Notes: generated by a model from the sequence alone, not told the origin. A stretch of DNA of 64,000 nt from Xanthostigma xanthostigma (GCA_963575645.1 OY754472.1:4030001-4094000); one strand, 5' to 3'; positions 34,160 through 45,771 are shown, numbered from the stretch's first letter. Program-made: numbers and translations.

Positions 34160-34831
34160 AGAGCTGGCTACGGAGAAAATGGGTGACTCGGTGCAGTGCT
34201 GAAAATTTGCAGAATAATAGGAGATAGTACAAGTAAGTAGGGAAAAAATTGCCAGAAGGCTAGGCGGAAGATAAAGAGCCGCCAGAAGGCGCTAATGTTG
34301 CGAAAAATCAGTGCACTTCTGGCAATTTCTATACTTATTCTGTAATTCAAAACTAGATTATATATTATATATTATACATTATATAGTTATAAGGCCATAC
34401 TGAAAATTCAAACATGATATAATAATTACATTCAACAAATATTCAAAATTATTAATGACATTTTAATAGAATTAAAATTAATCGTCATATATTTTCATTA
34501 ATAAAATTACGTTGTTATAACAACGAAATTTTATTAATGAAAATATATGACGATTAATAATTTAATTATATCATGTTTGAATTTTCAGTAGGTATGGCCT
34601 TATAACTATATAATATATATAATTAATATATAATCTAGTTTTGAATTACAGAATAAGTATAGAAATTGCCAGAAGTGCACTGATTTTTCGCAACATTAGC
34701 ACCTTCTGGCGGCTCTTTATCTTCCGCCTAGCCTTCTGGCAATTTTTTCCCTACTTACTTGTACTATCTCCTATTATTCTGCAAATTTTCAGCTCTGCAC
34801 CGAGTCACCCATTTTCTCCGTAGCCAGCTCT
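34160..34831. repeat. Giant palindrome, arms about 314-358 bp
   Basis: The left arm 34160-34517 and right arm 34518-34831 meet at the palindromic centre GTTGTTATAACAAC. Apart from one indel region near the centre they are nearly identical complements. The same 60-codon frame appears on the minus strand of the left arm (34168-34350) and the plus strand of the right arm (34641-34823), differing at two residues. Each arm also holds a smaller inverted pair (TTGCCAGAAG / CTTCTGGCAA). No loop of note. It could be a fold-back transposon or a long hairpin-RNA locus. Confidence 0.93.
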
Positions 34832-35204
34832 CCCTCTATAACCCTTTCTGTGTTCAAACGGAGTTGATACTGATTTTTTACTGTCGATATACGGGATTAT
34901 AACAGCATAGTTTGCGCGGTTGCACTGTACGTATATACATATTATATAATAACAGGGTAGCAGCAGCTTAAGCAAACTAAACCGCAATAACGACGGTTTT
35001 GATAAATTAGTGGCCGCGGTTGAAAGTTTCCTTTATCAACCATAACTCACACATCGTCTGGGAATCTACCACATTAATTATTGGATGTGTATAATGTACG
35101 TATTATATATGTTGCCGGCCAAAACCCGATTTAAGGACAAATTATACCAAAAAAGCCTAGTCCAAACTGGTCTGACAGAAGCTCGATAGGACAAACCAGT
35201 CTAC
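34832..35204. other. Unassigned DNA
   Basis: Nothing recognised. Confidence 0.4.
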
Positions 35205-35460
35205 TCAGATCTTTGATTAACGTCTGATTAGAACTCTTCGATAAATAAAATTATCGACCAATCTTTCAGACAATATATTAACAAAATATATATAGTTAAT
35301 ACATTAACGTTTCGATCCGGATTTGGACCTTCTTCAGAACTGATCTAAAAAATATAAAAAATAATTAATATTTAATTTCTAATTCGCTTTTTATAAAATT
35401 CCTTCAAAATTATTAATTAATATCAAAATATTGAAAAAATCCGGATCGAAACTGAATATC
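35205..35460. repeat. Degenerate fold-back element
   Basis: AACGTTTCGATCCGGAT at about 35308 and ATCCGGATCGAAACTG at about 35440 are inverted. The left part (CAATCTTTCAGACAATATAT) is shared with the insertion at 57065-57195, so it belongs to a related family. Confidence 0.55.
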
Positions 35461-35599
35461 GTTTAAAACATTATACAGCAATTATACTATAATTAGAGCA
35501 AGTGTTTTAAAAACCAGTTATCCACGAATACTTTACGCTTTTTTTTTTATGACGTATGCAGTCATATATATTTCCATACACACATATACGCACATGTAT

Positions 35600-35707
35600 A
35601 TTTTAAAATAGCTAGCAATTAATAAAATAGATAGATAGATAGATGTTTCAATTAAATTTTTTTATTATTTCACTTTATACGTAGCGAAGCACGTACAGGG
35701 CCGCTAG
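35600..35707 (+). mobile_element. Helitron-type 3' end with a TAGA microsatellite
   Basis: A (TAGA)n run at about 35626-35645 is followed by a stem made of TACGT and ACGTA around AGCGAAGC. Then come a short spacer and CTAG (35704-35707) before T. The 5' end was not located. Confidence 0.55.
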
Positions 35708-35739
35708 TGTTAGTATAGATATCGAATGTCAAAAGTTTG

Positions 35740-36770
35740 AAGTTGGAATGGTTCCGTCGCCAAATTGGCTGGATTTTTTTTTGTAATTGAAATTCATATT
35801 TCGTGTTCTCAAAAGTGATTAAAACAGGAACAGCCTTCTTATTCTGATCTTGTCATCTATACAGATCAGCGGTCCGAGACCAACTATGGAAAGTCGTACT
35901 AAACTAAACGATCAATTTATATTTCCTTCAGTGTCTCGTCGAGACTTCTGTGTGGCAATAAAAAGTTGACGTCTTCTCTGTACCGTGTATAGCGTGTAAA
36001 AATAATCTGATTATCTATATAAAATATAAGTGTAGGAGTCACCTATTGTGTCTTAAGCCGACCCTTCCCGGTCGCCCTTCTTCCTGGCCGTAATGTTCAT
36101 CTATTACCTGGCGAAAACGACCCGAGGAAAATCCATGTCCCCAATCCTAACATCGATCTGCTCCTATATCCATATTGTGTGTACCTGCTTCAATTTGCGT
36201 CGCTTATGTTCTCCATTAATCAAATTTGCGCGTCGTTTCTGCCTGTAACATTGAAACTAGCCCTTGCTAATTACTTGTCGATGTTAAGGTCACTCTGTTA
36301 AAAAAAAAATCCAGCCAATTTGAGACGGGACCATTCCAACTTCAAAATGGTGACAGTTGATACAGTATAATAAATGAAATTTTATGATATCGCGTGAGGT
36401 GACGTGGGTAATGGCTAGTATTCAATATGATACTTGCTATTCGTTGCCATGGATCTACAAAACAAAAGAACAGCTGATTTTTTTTTTTATTTTTAAATAT
36501 TTCCGAAACTATAAAGTTTAGAAAAAAAAGTGTTTTAACGAAACTTTCTTGAAAAAATAAATAGAATAATAAGCCGTTATGACAAGTATACCATTATTAT
36601 ATAAAAAGCACCGTTATGGCATAAATCTCTTCTGCGCATGCGCCGATTTTCTTCAAAAACAACAGGGCTCTTCATATTTGCATACCAAACAAACTCCCAA
36701 AATTTGGTTTCAATACATACGTTGTGTCGTGCTCACAGACAAACGGAGTGGCAGTAATTGATCCTTTTCT
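35740..36770 (+). repeat. DREP copy 2, with a partial second copy
   Basis: 36290-36720 is the reverse complement of copy 1, including a Helitron-like CTAG end at 36415-36418. 35740-35790 repeats the GAAGTTGGAATGGTTCCGTC block. The 35800-36290 stretch between them is GC-richer and unassigned. A 60-codon frame at 36579-36761 is repeat-derived. Confidence 0.7.
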
Positions 36771-37350
36771 AACGACATTCTTAGGTAGAAGAGCGAAGGG
36801 GAGTCCAAGGAATCCTACATCCTCTTACATGGGGAAGGGGGGTCAAAAATGGCCAAAATCGTCCTTACATAATTAATGAGCGACCCCTTATTCTTCAAAT
36901 CAAACTGCGTCATATCTGCTAATCAAGCGGACTTTGTCAAGCAACGATGTCCAATGATAACTTCGTCCGGGCAATGTCAACTCTGCACGCCCTGCGGACT
37001 GTGCCCGTAACAGATATATTGTAAACATGCCGTTCTATCGTTTCACGAACATATTATGCCATCAACCCTTTGTTTCTCAAACAATGTCAATCGCAGAACC
37101 AAACATTAATTCTTCGACTATTTGACTATTTGATCTTAAATTCCAAATAAAAATCCAGTTTAGGACCAGAGCACACATACTACTTTTTTGATTGAAAACG
37201 CGCGATTTGACAATTACTCAGCTACTAGAAGTATTATTTGGTAACGGCATGCTGACTGTATCGCCTCTATGCCCTTGAACCCACATTAGGGCTACTCTAT
37301 TGTGTACACACAGTTTATCACTATCGAGGGTTCGTTTATATTTGAATAAT
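36771..37350. other. Unassigned DNA
   Basis: Nothing recognised. Confidence 0.4.
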
Positions 37351-37499
37351 TTGTGTTTTGTTGAGATCGAAAGGATCCGGATCTTCTCGAACTCCTGAAG
37401 TCTGGAACGCTTCAGTGCCCAGAGTCTCTTTTTTTGCCACAGGAGGGAAAACCTTTTATAGGCACCAAGAGAAAAAAAAACCTTGGCAGTGTGAGATTC

Positions 37500-38392
37500 C
37501 CGGAAGATACTCACTAAAACCCCTCCTCGATCATTATGATGGGCGGCATCTCCCAGTTATTCCCATTATTTGTGTTATGTTATCCTTGGATCTCCAGTCA
37601 TTTCCCTCCGTTAACAGCGAGGTTATCGGACGTGAGCTCCTCTCCCAGTGTGTGTGCCATTTCTAAATGCTCTTTAGCCCATCTATGGCATTTAAGTATA
37701 TGTTCTGCTGTGTCCTTCCCCGTCATGCAGTATTTTCAGATGTCGTTGTCTGTTTTCCCCATCATATTTAGGTAACTACCGAAACATCCATGTAATAGTC
37801 CTTTCTCTATCCAGTTCTTAACGTCAAGGATCAGTCTTTTTGTCCAGGCACCTACTGTTGTCGTATCCCATCTAAGTTTCTTTCTCTCCTGCTATCTGAT
37901 TTCCGGTCCTCTTTTTTGTATTTCACATCTTTCCTGCACCAGCAGATCAATGGGGCGAACTCCCGCCACAACCAGTAGCGCTTCCGTTGACACCGTTCTG
38001 TATGCTGCAATCAACCCAGAGCCCCTGGTCGAGAACAGTTTGATTAAAGACCTCCCGATCCCGTCCGTACTTTTGCCTCGATTATAAGCGCGCGATTTCC
38101 GGTCCTCTTCTTTGTATTTCACATCTTTCCTGCATAAGCAGATCAATGGGGCGAACTCCCGCCACAACCAGTAGTGCTTCCGTTGACACCGTTCTGTATG
38201 CCGCAATGAACCCAGAGCCCCTGGTCGGTGCGTGTCTGGAGAGAACAGTTGGGTTAAAGACCTCCCGATCCCGTCTGGACTTTTCCGTCGATTATAAGCG
38301 CGCGATCGTAGCTCGTCGTTTGTGACACCGTCGACTGCGGGACAGAGACACACAACTTGCCGAGGCACTCTGTATAATGTGTGTGTGTACAT
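37500..38392 (-). pseudogene. R1-like non-LTR retrotransposon ORF2, C-terminal fragment
   Basis: On the minus strand, 38014-37936 encodes AYRTVSTEALLVVAGV followed by RPIDLLVQER. This is the motif that follows the reverse transcriptase domain in R1-clade ORF2 proteins, where the element's RT thumb ends (typically YRT.S..A..V.AG..P). Further along, in another frame, come GCFGSYLNMMGK (about 37780), then DTAEHILKCHRW (37716-37680). This is the H-x3-4-C part of the C-terminal CCHC-like motif of these proteins. Several frameshifts and stops break the frame and the catalytic core is absent. A 196-bp internal direct duplication places the conserved motif twice. Confidence 0.75.
37901..38305 (-). 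repeat. Tandem duplication inside the R1-like fragment
   Basis: TTCCGGTCCTCTT starts at 37901 and again at 38097. The units are 196 and about 209 bp; the second carries an additional GTGCGTGTCTG-type insertion. Because 196 is not a multiple of three, the two copies are in different frames. Confidence 0.9.
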
Positions 38393-38837
38393 TTGACATC
38401 AATATAGAGGAAAACCTTTGACATCATTAATCTAAGTCAAGAGTGCCGGCGGCCCTTAATGCTCTTGGTCTTTTCCGTCGTCCTCCGCACAACAGAGAGT
38501 GCCGCCTCCGGCTGGACCTTGTGTTATATGTATATGTACTGAGTGAATACGCTTCCCTCGACGCCACCCTCCTCGCCCGTGCGTCCCCATCGGACACAGA
38601 GTGTGGCTATGACGTTTAACAATATCTCTCACTTTGCCGGTCAATATATCAATCTGCCAACATTCTTTGCGCACAGTACATTACTGTAAAAAACTTAATA
38701 TAGGGATGACGAAAAACGTTAAATTTTAAAATCGATTCAATGTGGCTTGCTTCTATCGACTGATTTCCGATACGTCACTTTTGTTTATTTTGACTGGACT
38801 ATGAATAACAATAAATAAATAAATTATAATACGCGCC
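38393..38837. other. GC-richer unassigned DNA
   Basis: 38456-38674 has a 72-codon minus-strand frame in a moderately GC-rich stretch. It may be upstream sequence of the R1-like element, but no motif confirms that. Confidence 0.35.
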
Positions 38838-39137
38838 ACGAATCTAAAAGGCTCGGAAGTTAGATGCGAATGCAGGCTTGCGCTTGTACAGTCTGTTGGA
38901 AAACTGCAAACTCGCAACTCAACAAAACTAAAATAGCATTAACAACTTGACAATAGCGTATTCGGACTGTACTTTAAAGCAGGAAAGCGACAAGTGACAA
39001 AGGCAACGAGCGATCACGGTCAGTCACTGACGAGTGCACGTTCCGTGCAGGTAGCTGGGAGATGATGGGAGTATCAACAGCTCTAAAATGTGCCTTTGCG
39101 ACGCTGTTTGTGACTAACTTCCGAACCTTTTAGATCC
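38838..39137. mobile_element. Short TIR element
   Basis: AATCTAAAAGGCTCGGAAGT (38840s) and its complement ACTTCCGAACCTTTTAGAT (39115-39135) are inverted about 255 bp apart, with one or two mismatches. Similarity may continue outwards through ATAATA. No clear target duplication and no coding region. Confidence 0.6.
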
Positions 39138-39630
39138 GTTATTATACAAGAAAACCATTTCTAAAATGTGTTTCGAAACGCGAAAAAAATTTGAAAATAG
39201 GCAAATGAAGATAACAGCCGTGTTGAGTTTGTGAAAACAATCTTAAATACGGTTAATTTGACGTATCCATTGTTAACGCGAAACAATGAAGCAAACGTCA
39301 GTTTATAAATAACAACAATTCAAAGCGTAATCCTTGTATACGCATGAGGTATTATGTAACAGATATCATTCGTGACGTAACACGATGCCACAACAATGAC
39401 CGCAACAATACACCCGAACACATGTACAACAATACAAGTGCACAATACAGACAGCCTTATGAGATGACTGATGAATAACTTTAGTAAACAGTAGTCAATC
39501 CCCACTGTGTGAACAATGGTAAAAGTTATAGACTGCCGAATTAACGTATTCAAATATCTGGCTTTGTATAGGATTAGGGATGGGCAAATGAAAAAAATAT
39601 ATCGATATTTATCGTATCGATATTATTTTT
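39138..39630. other. Unassigned DNA, possible hAT end
   Basis: TAGGGATGGGCAAATG at about 39572 looks like a hAT terminus, followed by TATCGATA-type repeats that also occur just beyond HIN1 copy 7 at about 40180. The other terminus was not found. Confidence 0.35.
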
Positions 39631-40165
39631 GACGTGATAACGTCTTATAAATTGATGAAACACCAATCCTATAAATTGATGAAACACCGGTTGCATGTAC
39701 GAAAAAGTGTCACGTTCCGAAATGTGTCACGTTCCGCCTGATCCTGTGCGTGCAAGCGAGAGAGAGAGCGCAGTATAAGCGATAGAGAAGCACGATCGGC
39801 CCAAGTTTTACAGCTACAAAAATTTATTTATTAAAGATCACAAAACACAAACTTCCAATAGAATGCTACAGTTCGCTCGTATATATACTTACAGAGAGTG
39901 AAAAATCCACACCACCCGACCGTCCGTTTATTAAAACGGCGTGTATTTTGAAAATGGTTCATTATATTTAAAAACCGTTTCTACAGTTGGTTAGAACTCG
40001 AATTTTACTATTTAAATATGTAAAAATAAATGTTTGGAAACGTATACGTATAATGTGAAAAATAAAAAAAGTTATTTTTCAACACTTTAAGAGTATGGTT
40101 CAATGTTTCTTTATGACGTTATCACGTAAAACTATCGTCCGTAAACCGACTTTACAGACAACCAA
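39631..40165 (+). mobile_element. HIN1 copy 7
   Basis: The 5' end GACGTGATAACGTC follows a T run and the 3' stem-loop and CCAA precede one. The 5' block CTTATAAATTGATGAAACACC is partly duplicated. The middle shares the AGCGATAGAGAAGCACGATCG block with copy 4. It is inserted in TATCGATA-rich DNA. Non-coding. Confidence 0.85.
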
Positions 40166-40214
40166 TTTTTTTTAAAGAATATCGATATATGTAGATGTAA
40201 AGCATGCTTAACTA

Positions 40215-40330
40215 TTTTATTTCTGACAGATCTACAAAACAAAAGAACAGCTGATTTTTTTTATTTTCAAAATATTTCCGAACTATAAAGTTTAGATAAA
40301 AACTTTCTTGAAAAAATAAATAGAATTTTA
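40215..40330 (+). repeat. DREP fragment
   Basis: ACAAAACAAAAGAACAGCTG through TCTTGAAAAAATAAATAGAA matches 36450-36570. Confidence 0.75.
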
Positions 40331-40704
40331 AGTATTGTATTTTTACGTTGTTTTTTCATATTTCGAATATTAACAAAGGTGTAGATTGGCCAAGTGAGTC
40401 ATTCTGTATTGTCATAAAAGAACACCGTGTCTTTTTTTTTGTATTGATCAGTTTATTGTTCGGTGCAAATAATTCGTCAAATATAATCCAACTGATAAAC
40501 GTCATTATCTGCCTGATTTTTGTGGTGTATTTGATAACACAACATCCGAGATAGGCGTTACAGGACCGTATTTTGTAACTAGCGACCCGGTCCGATTTCG
40601 CCCGAATTTGTAGATTGCCATCGTTTTTTCGTCGACTTCAACGATTTTTTTTTTTTTTGGTCAATTCTAAATATTGATAAAAAAATTTTGAAATCTGATG
40701 AGTA

Positions 40705-41827
40705 CCGTGTTTTTTGGGACTATAAGACGCACCTCAAATTTATAAGATGATTTTTAGAAAAATATACATTTATCCAAACAATTAAGGAACGGAATTTTGT
40801 TATCATTTTTTGGGTATTTTTTATAGAGCTGTATCTTTGAGAAAAATGGTCGTATCGACTCATTTTTGAAACGATTCGGTCTTTGGCTACCATAATTTTA
40901 TTCATCTTAAATTGTTTTTTTTTCATTATGATGATGATTACACAATGTTTAGGAATAATACATTTTTGTTACTTTAATTGTTTTTTAAGATTTTGATCAA
41001 TTGGTCCGAAAAAACGGTCCGATAGATCAATTTCAAAATTCACAGAGCTATTTAGGGGACTTAAACTGTAAAAAAAACGCGGAAGTATTAGGCTTCCCAT
41101 CAATATTTGTAAACAAGCGGAAGATTTACTAAAAAACCGTAAAAAGTCATTTTTTGTACTTTTTTCAAATTAATGTTGAGAACGAAAAAATGTTTTTTCT
41201 CAGAGGAACGTGTAGGGCTAAATATACTGTGCGGTCATTGGTTGCTAAGATATCGATGATCAAACACAAAATAATATTTTTCGGATATCTCAGAAAAAAA
41301 TCAACATAGAGGGACTGATAAAAAACAAAATTAAAGCTGAATAAACAAACTAACTGATCAATGCATTGCTTTAACTGAAAAAAAAAATTCCCAAACCCAT
41401 GAACCCAGAAAAAAATATAAAAAATTTGGAAATTTTTGTCTTACGAAATTTCTTATGATTACTCCGTAACCGTTGTTTATAAAAAAAATTTGCCAAAAGA
41501 TCTCGAAACTAGAAAATTCATACTTCAAAATGGTTTTTTGTTTATCTCGATATGACCATTTTTCACAAAGATACAGCTCTTCAAAAAATACCCAAAAAAT
41601 TACAAATAAATTCTGTTCGTTAAATTGTTTGGATAAATGTATATGTGTGCCAAAAGATCTCGAAACTTGAAAATGGTTTTTTGTTCATCTCGATACGACC
41701 ATTTTTAATATAGAGACGATTTATTGAAAAGAACATTTTAATGTTACCTTCGGACCATAAGACGCAACCAAAATTTGAGTTCATTTTTCTATGCAAAAAG
41801 GTGCGTCGTATAGTCCGAAAAATACGG
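40705..41827. mobile_element. TA-flanked element with long TIRs
   Basis: The ends are CCGTGTTTTTTGGGACTATA, continuing AGACGCACC, and the complement GGTGCGTCGTATAGTCC-AAAAATACGG, with TA on both sides (40703-40704 and 41828-41829). The inverted similarity continues about 200 bp inside: the frames at 40720-40926 (minus) and 41473-41670 (plus) both encode SRYDHFSQRYSS. The inner right arm is partly duplicated (41540 and 41645). TA duplication fits the Tc1/mariner/pogo group; no transposase was found in its 1.1 kb. Confidence 0.82.
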
Positions 41828-41894
41828 TAGTTTTAGAAATTACCTCCAATATCCAAACTTACAAACTTTACCTCTTTATAATATTAGTATAGAT

Positions 41895-42388
41895 TAGTGA
41901 TGCCACGAATAGTGATTTTGCCGAATACCGAATACCGAATATTCGGCCATGCTCTCGGCCGAAGCGCCGAATATTCGGCGGCCGAATGTTCGGCTAATTA
42001 TTTGTACATTTCGCGGGTGACAGGTCACGACTTGTCCCATTACGGAGCGTGCGGTAGCAACGCTGCGGGCGTATTTGTTTCATTTGCGCAACTAGACCGT
42101 GTCACGACACGCATTATTTGTTCATTGTTATTAATAGTATTAATAATTGTGTTATTAATAGTCCTTATTACTAAAAAATATCACTGTTTGGTCACTAAAA
42201 GCTTTACAAAATAATACTATTTAAGAAAAAAATCGCATATTTTTGAGTAATATGTGCGTTTTTCCCCATGATTTGATATTCGGTATTCGGCCGAAAAGTA
42301 CGCAACATTCGGCCAATTACCGAATATTAAAAAAAGTAGCCGAATAGGCCGAATACCGAATAGTAGCCGAATATTCGTGGCATCTCTA
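41895..42388. mobile_element. hAT-type MITE 3
   Basis: The ends TAGTGATGCCACGAATA and TATTCGTGGCATCTCTA are flanked by the perfect duplication GTATAGAT (41887-41894 and 42389-42396). Subterminal regions are full of GCCGAATATTCGG-type palindromes. It was inserted precisely at the 5' end of the Helitron. The 105-codon frame is incidental. Confidence 0.92.
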
Positions 42389-42396
42389 GTATAGAT

Positions 42397-42933
42397 AAGC
42401 TTGTGTTAATTTTTTCTTCTTGAAAAAATGAAACAAGGTCCTGTTTTTTTATAACATTTTCTATTCTCTCGTTTATTTGTTTAGTTTGATAACGAACTCG
42501 AGTTTTCCAATGAAAATGTATTTTCACATTTTTTGATCCCATTGTGAGCTGGTGTGTTCACTTCCATTTATGGATTTTAAATAATAATATCGTTCTCTGT
42601 CAGTTCACTCGTCTGTTTAAATATTTAAGTCTATAATAATTTTGTGTTAACGCGATATTTTTGGTGATTCAGTTTTATAAATGATCTATAAATTTAATTA
42701 TTTGAATAATACAAATTCCAGCACTTATCATTTATATGTATCACATTTTGCTGTTATCGTTTAGACAGTTGACAGTTTATCGGCGTAACAGCCTAGCTCT
42801 GAGCAATTTTGTGTTAAAATTTTATTCATAAAAATATTTCGATATCATTAAAAATATTTTTTCTTTTAAAAAATCTGTGCCAAGTGTTACATAATTCTAA
42901 ATAATATTTAATTAACTTTGTTAATTTTAAATA
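42397..42933. other. Unassigned AT-rich DNA
   Basis: Nothing recognised. Confidence 0.4.
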
Positions 42934-43736
42934 CAGTGTAAACTCTATATAGCGAACTTCTATTTATCGAATAACTCCTGTTAAGGTTTGTTTGGTTTAC
43001 ATTGTTACCCATATATTGAAACACAACCACTCTCAATAGCGAAACAATACGCCGCTATTTAGACCCCAACAATGGGATTCTTGGAAATGTGTTCGTTTGT
43101 TTGTAATAAAAAGAGAGAAATGAAATACTGGCATAGTAAAAAACTACAAAGTATAATTTTGTTATGTGAATTTTTTTCACTTTTAATTTAGTCAAAATTA
43201 AAACCACTTACGGCCATATTCACCGAATCTAAGTAGTTATTTAATCGGGTCGTTTGTTCTTCAGGTAACTATTCTTCCGAATAAATAACGCAATTCATTT
43301 CACCAACCATAATTATCTTAACTGCAGGTATAAATCTATTCTGTCTGTAAAACATCAAAATTAGTGGAAGTTTTGTGTGCAATTGGGTTAGGATAAAACA
43401 TTATTATTTTGTGCAACTTTTTTTTTGACGTTTACACTAACGCCATCGGTCGGATATTTGGGTAAACAAAAGAGCAAGGAGTATAGTGCAGTGTATATAT
43501 TTTATTCTTTAACTAACTTTTCTACCTGTTAATTTGCTTGATGAATTGAAAGTAAATTTTATTCTAACCAATAAATTTGTGCCAAGATTAATAACTTCTA
43601 TCTTTAATAGTGTTTGGTGAATGTGGGCATTATACGTAAAATTATGTTGTTGTCTTTTACCTCCGTTTAACGAAAACTCTTTATAACGAATTAAAATACC
43701 TGGTTCCTTCAATTTCGCTATATAGAGTTTACACTG
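42934..43736. mobile_element. Pogo-like TIR element carrying a CAT insertion
   Basis: The ends CAGTGTAAACTCTATATAGC and GCTATATAGAGTTTACACTG are perfect inverted repeats of 20 bp; TA precedes the left end. About 390 bp are its own (13933-14340 is a relative), and 43213-43628 is a CAT element. No transposase frame remains. Confidence 0.85.
43213..43628 (+). mobile_element. CAT family copy 3
   Basis: Starts CCATATTCACCGAATC and ends GTTTGGTGAATGTGGGC. It lacks the central part present in copy 2 (after TTCTGTCTGTAAAACATC). It includes the uninterrupted CCGAATAAATAACGC text (about 43276) that is the empty site for HelA copy 3. Confidence 0.85.
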
Positions 43737-44413
43737 AAATTAATTTTTCTTTAACGTTTCAAAATAACTGACCACAGTAAAAAAAATAATAATTTTGTTT
43801 TACTTGTTATCAAATAATCTTGTGATGGTTGATTAATGTGAATTGATTATGCAATTTGGAAAAGAATAAAAAAAATGAGCATCTGGACAGATGTGTGTGA
43901 AGCCGCCATGTTGTATGGATATCCGATGTTTTCTTATGACGTGGGAGCAGCCGTAGCTACGCAGCTTGGAGGTTTGTTTTGTTTTTTTCCTGCGTTCAAT
44001 TGTTTCTTCAATACAACGCGTCTACGATACGTGGATTGTATTTTGTTTTTCTCGTTTTCAATTACTTTTTCGTTGTCGTTTTTTTCGTCTTCTTAGTTCC
44101 AAGAACTATTTTCTGTATAATTTTAAATCGGGTGTTTTTTTTTCATTATTGCAAAACAATTAATTAAATTTTGTTCACAAATAATTATAGAAATGTTTTA
44201 AGAAAATATGTCACATATAGACAACAGATTGAAACGCGCAGGCCACCATTTCTGAGTCTCTGAGACGGGCAGAAAGTGTGTCTGAGTTGTCATATTTTCG
44301 TATATTTGCATTTTGATGCGACGGTAGCACAAACTTGCGCTCGCAACTGTAAGCTTACAGTTGCTAGAACAATCTAATTTGTATAAATTGGACTTACTTC
44401 ATAAAATAACCAG
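43737..44413. other. Unassigned T-rich DNA
   Basis: Frames at 43875-44167 are Phe-rich translations of a T-rich tract. No gene supported. Confidence 0.4.
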
Positions 44414-44852
44414 TAAAGACCGCTGCACACTAGGCTGGAAACACTGTTGGGAGTTCGGCAGGCTGGCTACGAGGCTTGAAATGACGTCATTGCGGGCTCG
44501 CCTGCTAACTCACAATATTGATTTTAAAATTACAACAGGGGATATTTTTCTTGCTAGGTCCATTGCTTGCTCTGAGCAAGAACCAATCAGGAAACAGTAT
44601 CTTGTCACGTGGGCGACACGAACAAACGCCCACAAACCAACATGGCGTCGTTCTGCTCAGAGTCAGACAACAGACACGTTTTGCTCTGTGTTTATATTTG
44701 AACTGTGACTGCGCGCACACCAAATCTATCCGCAAAGCAAGCTTGAAAAGACGTCTCGTGTGAAGCGAGCACGTAGAAGCAATTAAGAAAGCCAGTGCTA
44801 GAAAACTAGTAGAAATCTAGCGGCAAATCCAGCCTCGTGTGCAGCGGCCTTA
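44414..44852 (+). mobile_element. GCM family copy 2, full length
   Basis: The left end TAAAGACCGCTGCACACTAG and right end GTGTGCAGCGGCCTTAA are inverted. The body holds the palindromic CRE ATGACGTCAT (44481-44490), CCAAT (44583-44587), CACGTG (44606-44611) and AAGACGTCTCGTGTGAAGCG. The 439-bp copy has frames of up to 115 codons without a domain. A TTAA-type junction is suggested by CTTAA at the right end. Confidence 0.85.
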
Positions 44853-45201
44853 AAGGTCTCGTGAATGCACAAAAATCTGTATTCTTTATACTTTTTTGTA
44901 TAGTCGTTTGACAGATGCATGCGTTTTCCGATAAGCGAAACTGATAATTGTGTTAGATTACGTGTCCGCAATAATAAATTGAAAACTGTGTTGATTGAAA
45001 TGTCAACTTTTGTTATCTATTTTCATTTTTTACAATTTGTAAAGCGATAAACTACCCTCTGGTAATACAAACAGCAATTAAATTCTATAAGCATGGTCGA
45101 TATGCGAGCTATATACTATACTATTGTCCAATAAAACTATATAGCCGCTTTATAATTATTGAAACGTGTTGATGCATTTTTACACTAAAAATTATCCATT
45201 A
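44853..45201. other. Unassigned DNA
   Basis: Nothing recognised. Confidence 0.4.
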
Positions 45202-45664
45202 CTAACTGCTACCCGCGGCTTGGTAATGCGAGTCTTTATCCCCGACAAAATATCCTCCGATATAATGACTCTCAACAGAATATCATCTTGACTAAATATC
45301 CTACGGGCAAAATATCCCCTGACAACAATTACGGGGTCGTGTCGATGCTATGGCGTTTTTTGCGCAGTGAAAAGGAGAAGACGTTTACGGGGAGCTCTTT
45401 AAAAAACTATTATGTAGTTCCTTATTTTTACCAAAAGTCTAAAATATATGAATTTTCATATCCCTAACTTGAGAAATTATCGGTTCTCGATATAAACTTT
45501 CTTCCCCTATTTCACCCCTTCAGAGTTGTTTTTTGAGACAAACAGTAGCCTGTGTCATTCCTCGGGATGCAATCTATCTCGTTGCCAAATTTTATCGAAA
45601 TCTGTTCAGCGGTTTACGCGTGAAAGCGTAACAAACAAACAAACATTTATAATATTAGTTAGGA
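45202..45664 (-). mobile_element. Helitron carrying one ZREP unit
   Basis: On the minus strand it begins TCCTAACTAATATTATAAAT after A and has the usual GTTTGTTTGTTTG. It ends with the CCAAGCCGCGGGTAGCAG stem region and TTAG (a decayed CTAG) before T. Positions 45328-45411 are one unit of the 84-bp ZREP minisatellite. Confidence 0.75.
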
Positions 45665-45771
45665 TAATAAATATAAAATAACGCCGGGCAAATACGGCTA
45701 TTATTTTATAAGAAAGTTCGCTGCCTTTAATAGTCAGTCAGGGCGAAGCCGGACTGGGCTCTATAAAAGCC

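Larger units (their letters stand above)
40579..42395 (-). mobile_element. HelB Helitron split by two other elements
   Basis: On the minus strand it starts TCTATACTAATATTATAAAG (after an A) and ends with CTACAAATTCGGGCGAAATC, a CCGG block and CTAG before T. Only about 200 bp are its own sequence; the rest is a TA-flanked element (40705-41827) and a hAT (41895-42388) inserted into it. Confidence 0.8.

Noticed and set aside
37892..38392. 166-codon frame as an intact gene
   Set aside because: Only part of it encodes the retrotransposon motif; the first half is the duplicated unit in a wrong frame.
43875..44167. Phe-rich frames suggesting a membrane protein
   Set aside because: They are translations of a T-rich tract in three overlapping frames.
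44361..44708. 115-codon frame as a gene
   Set aside because: It lies inside GCM copy 2, and homologous frames in the other GCM copies are broken.
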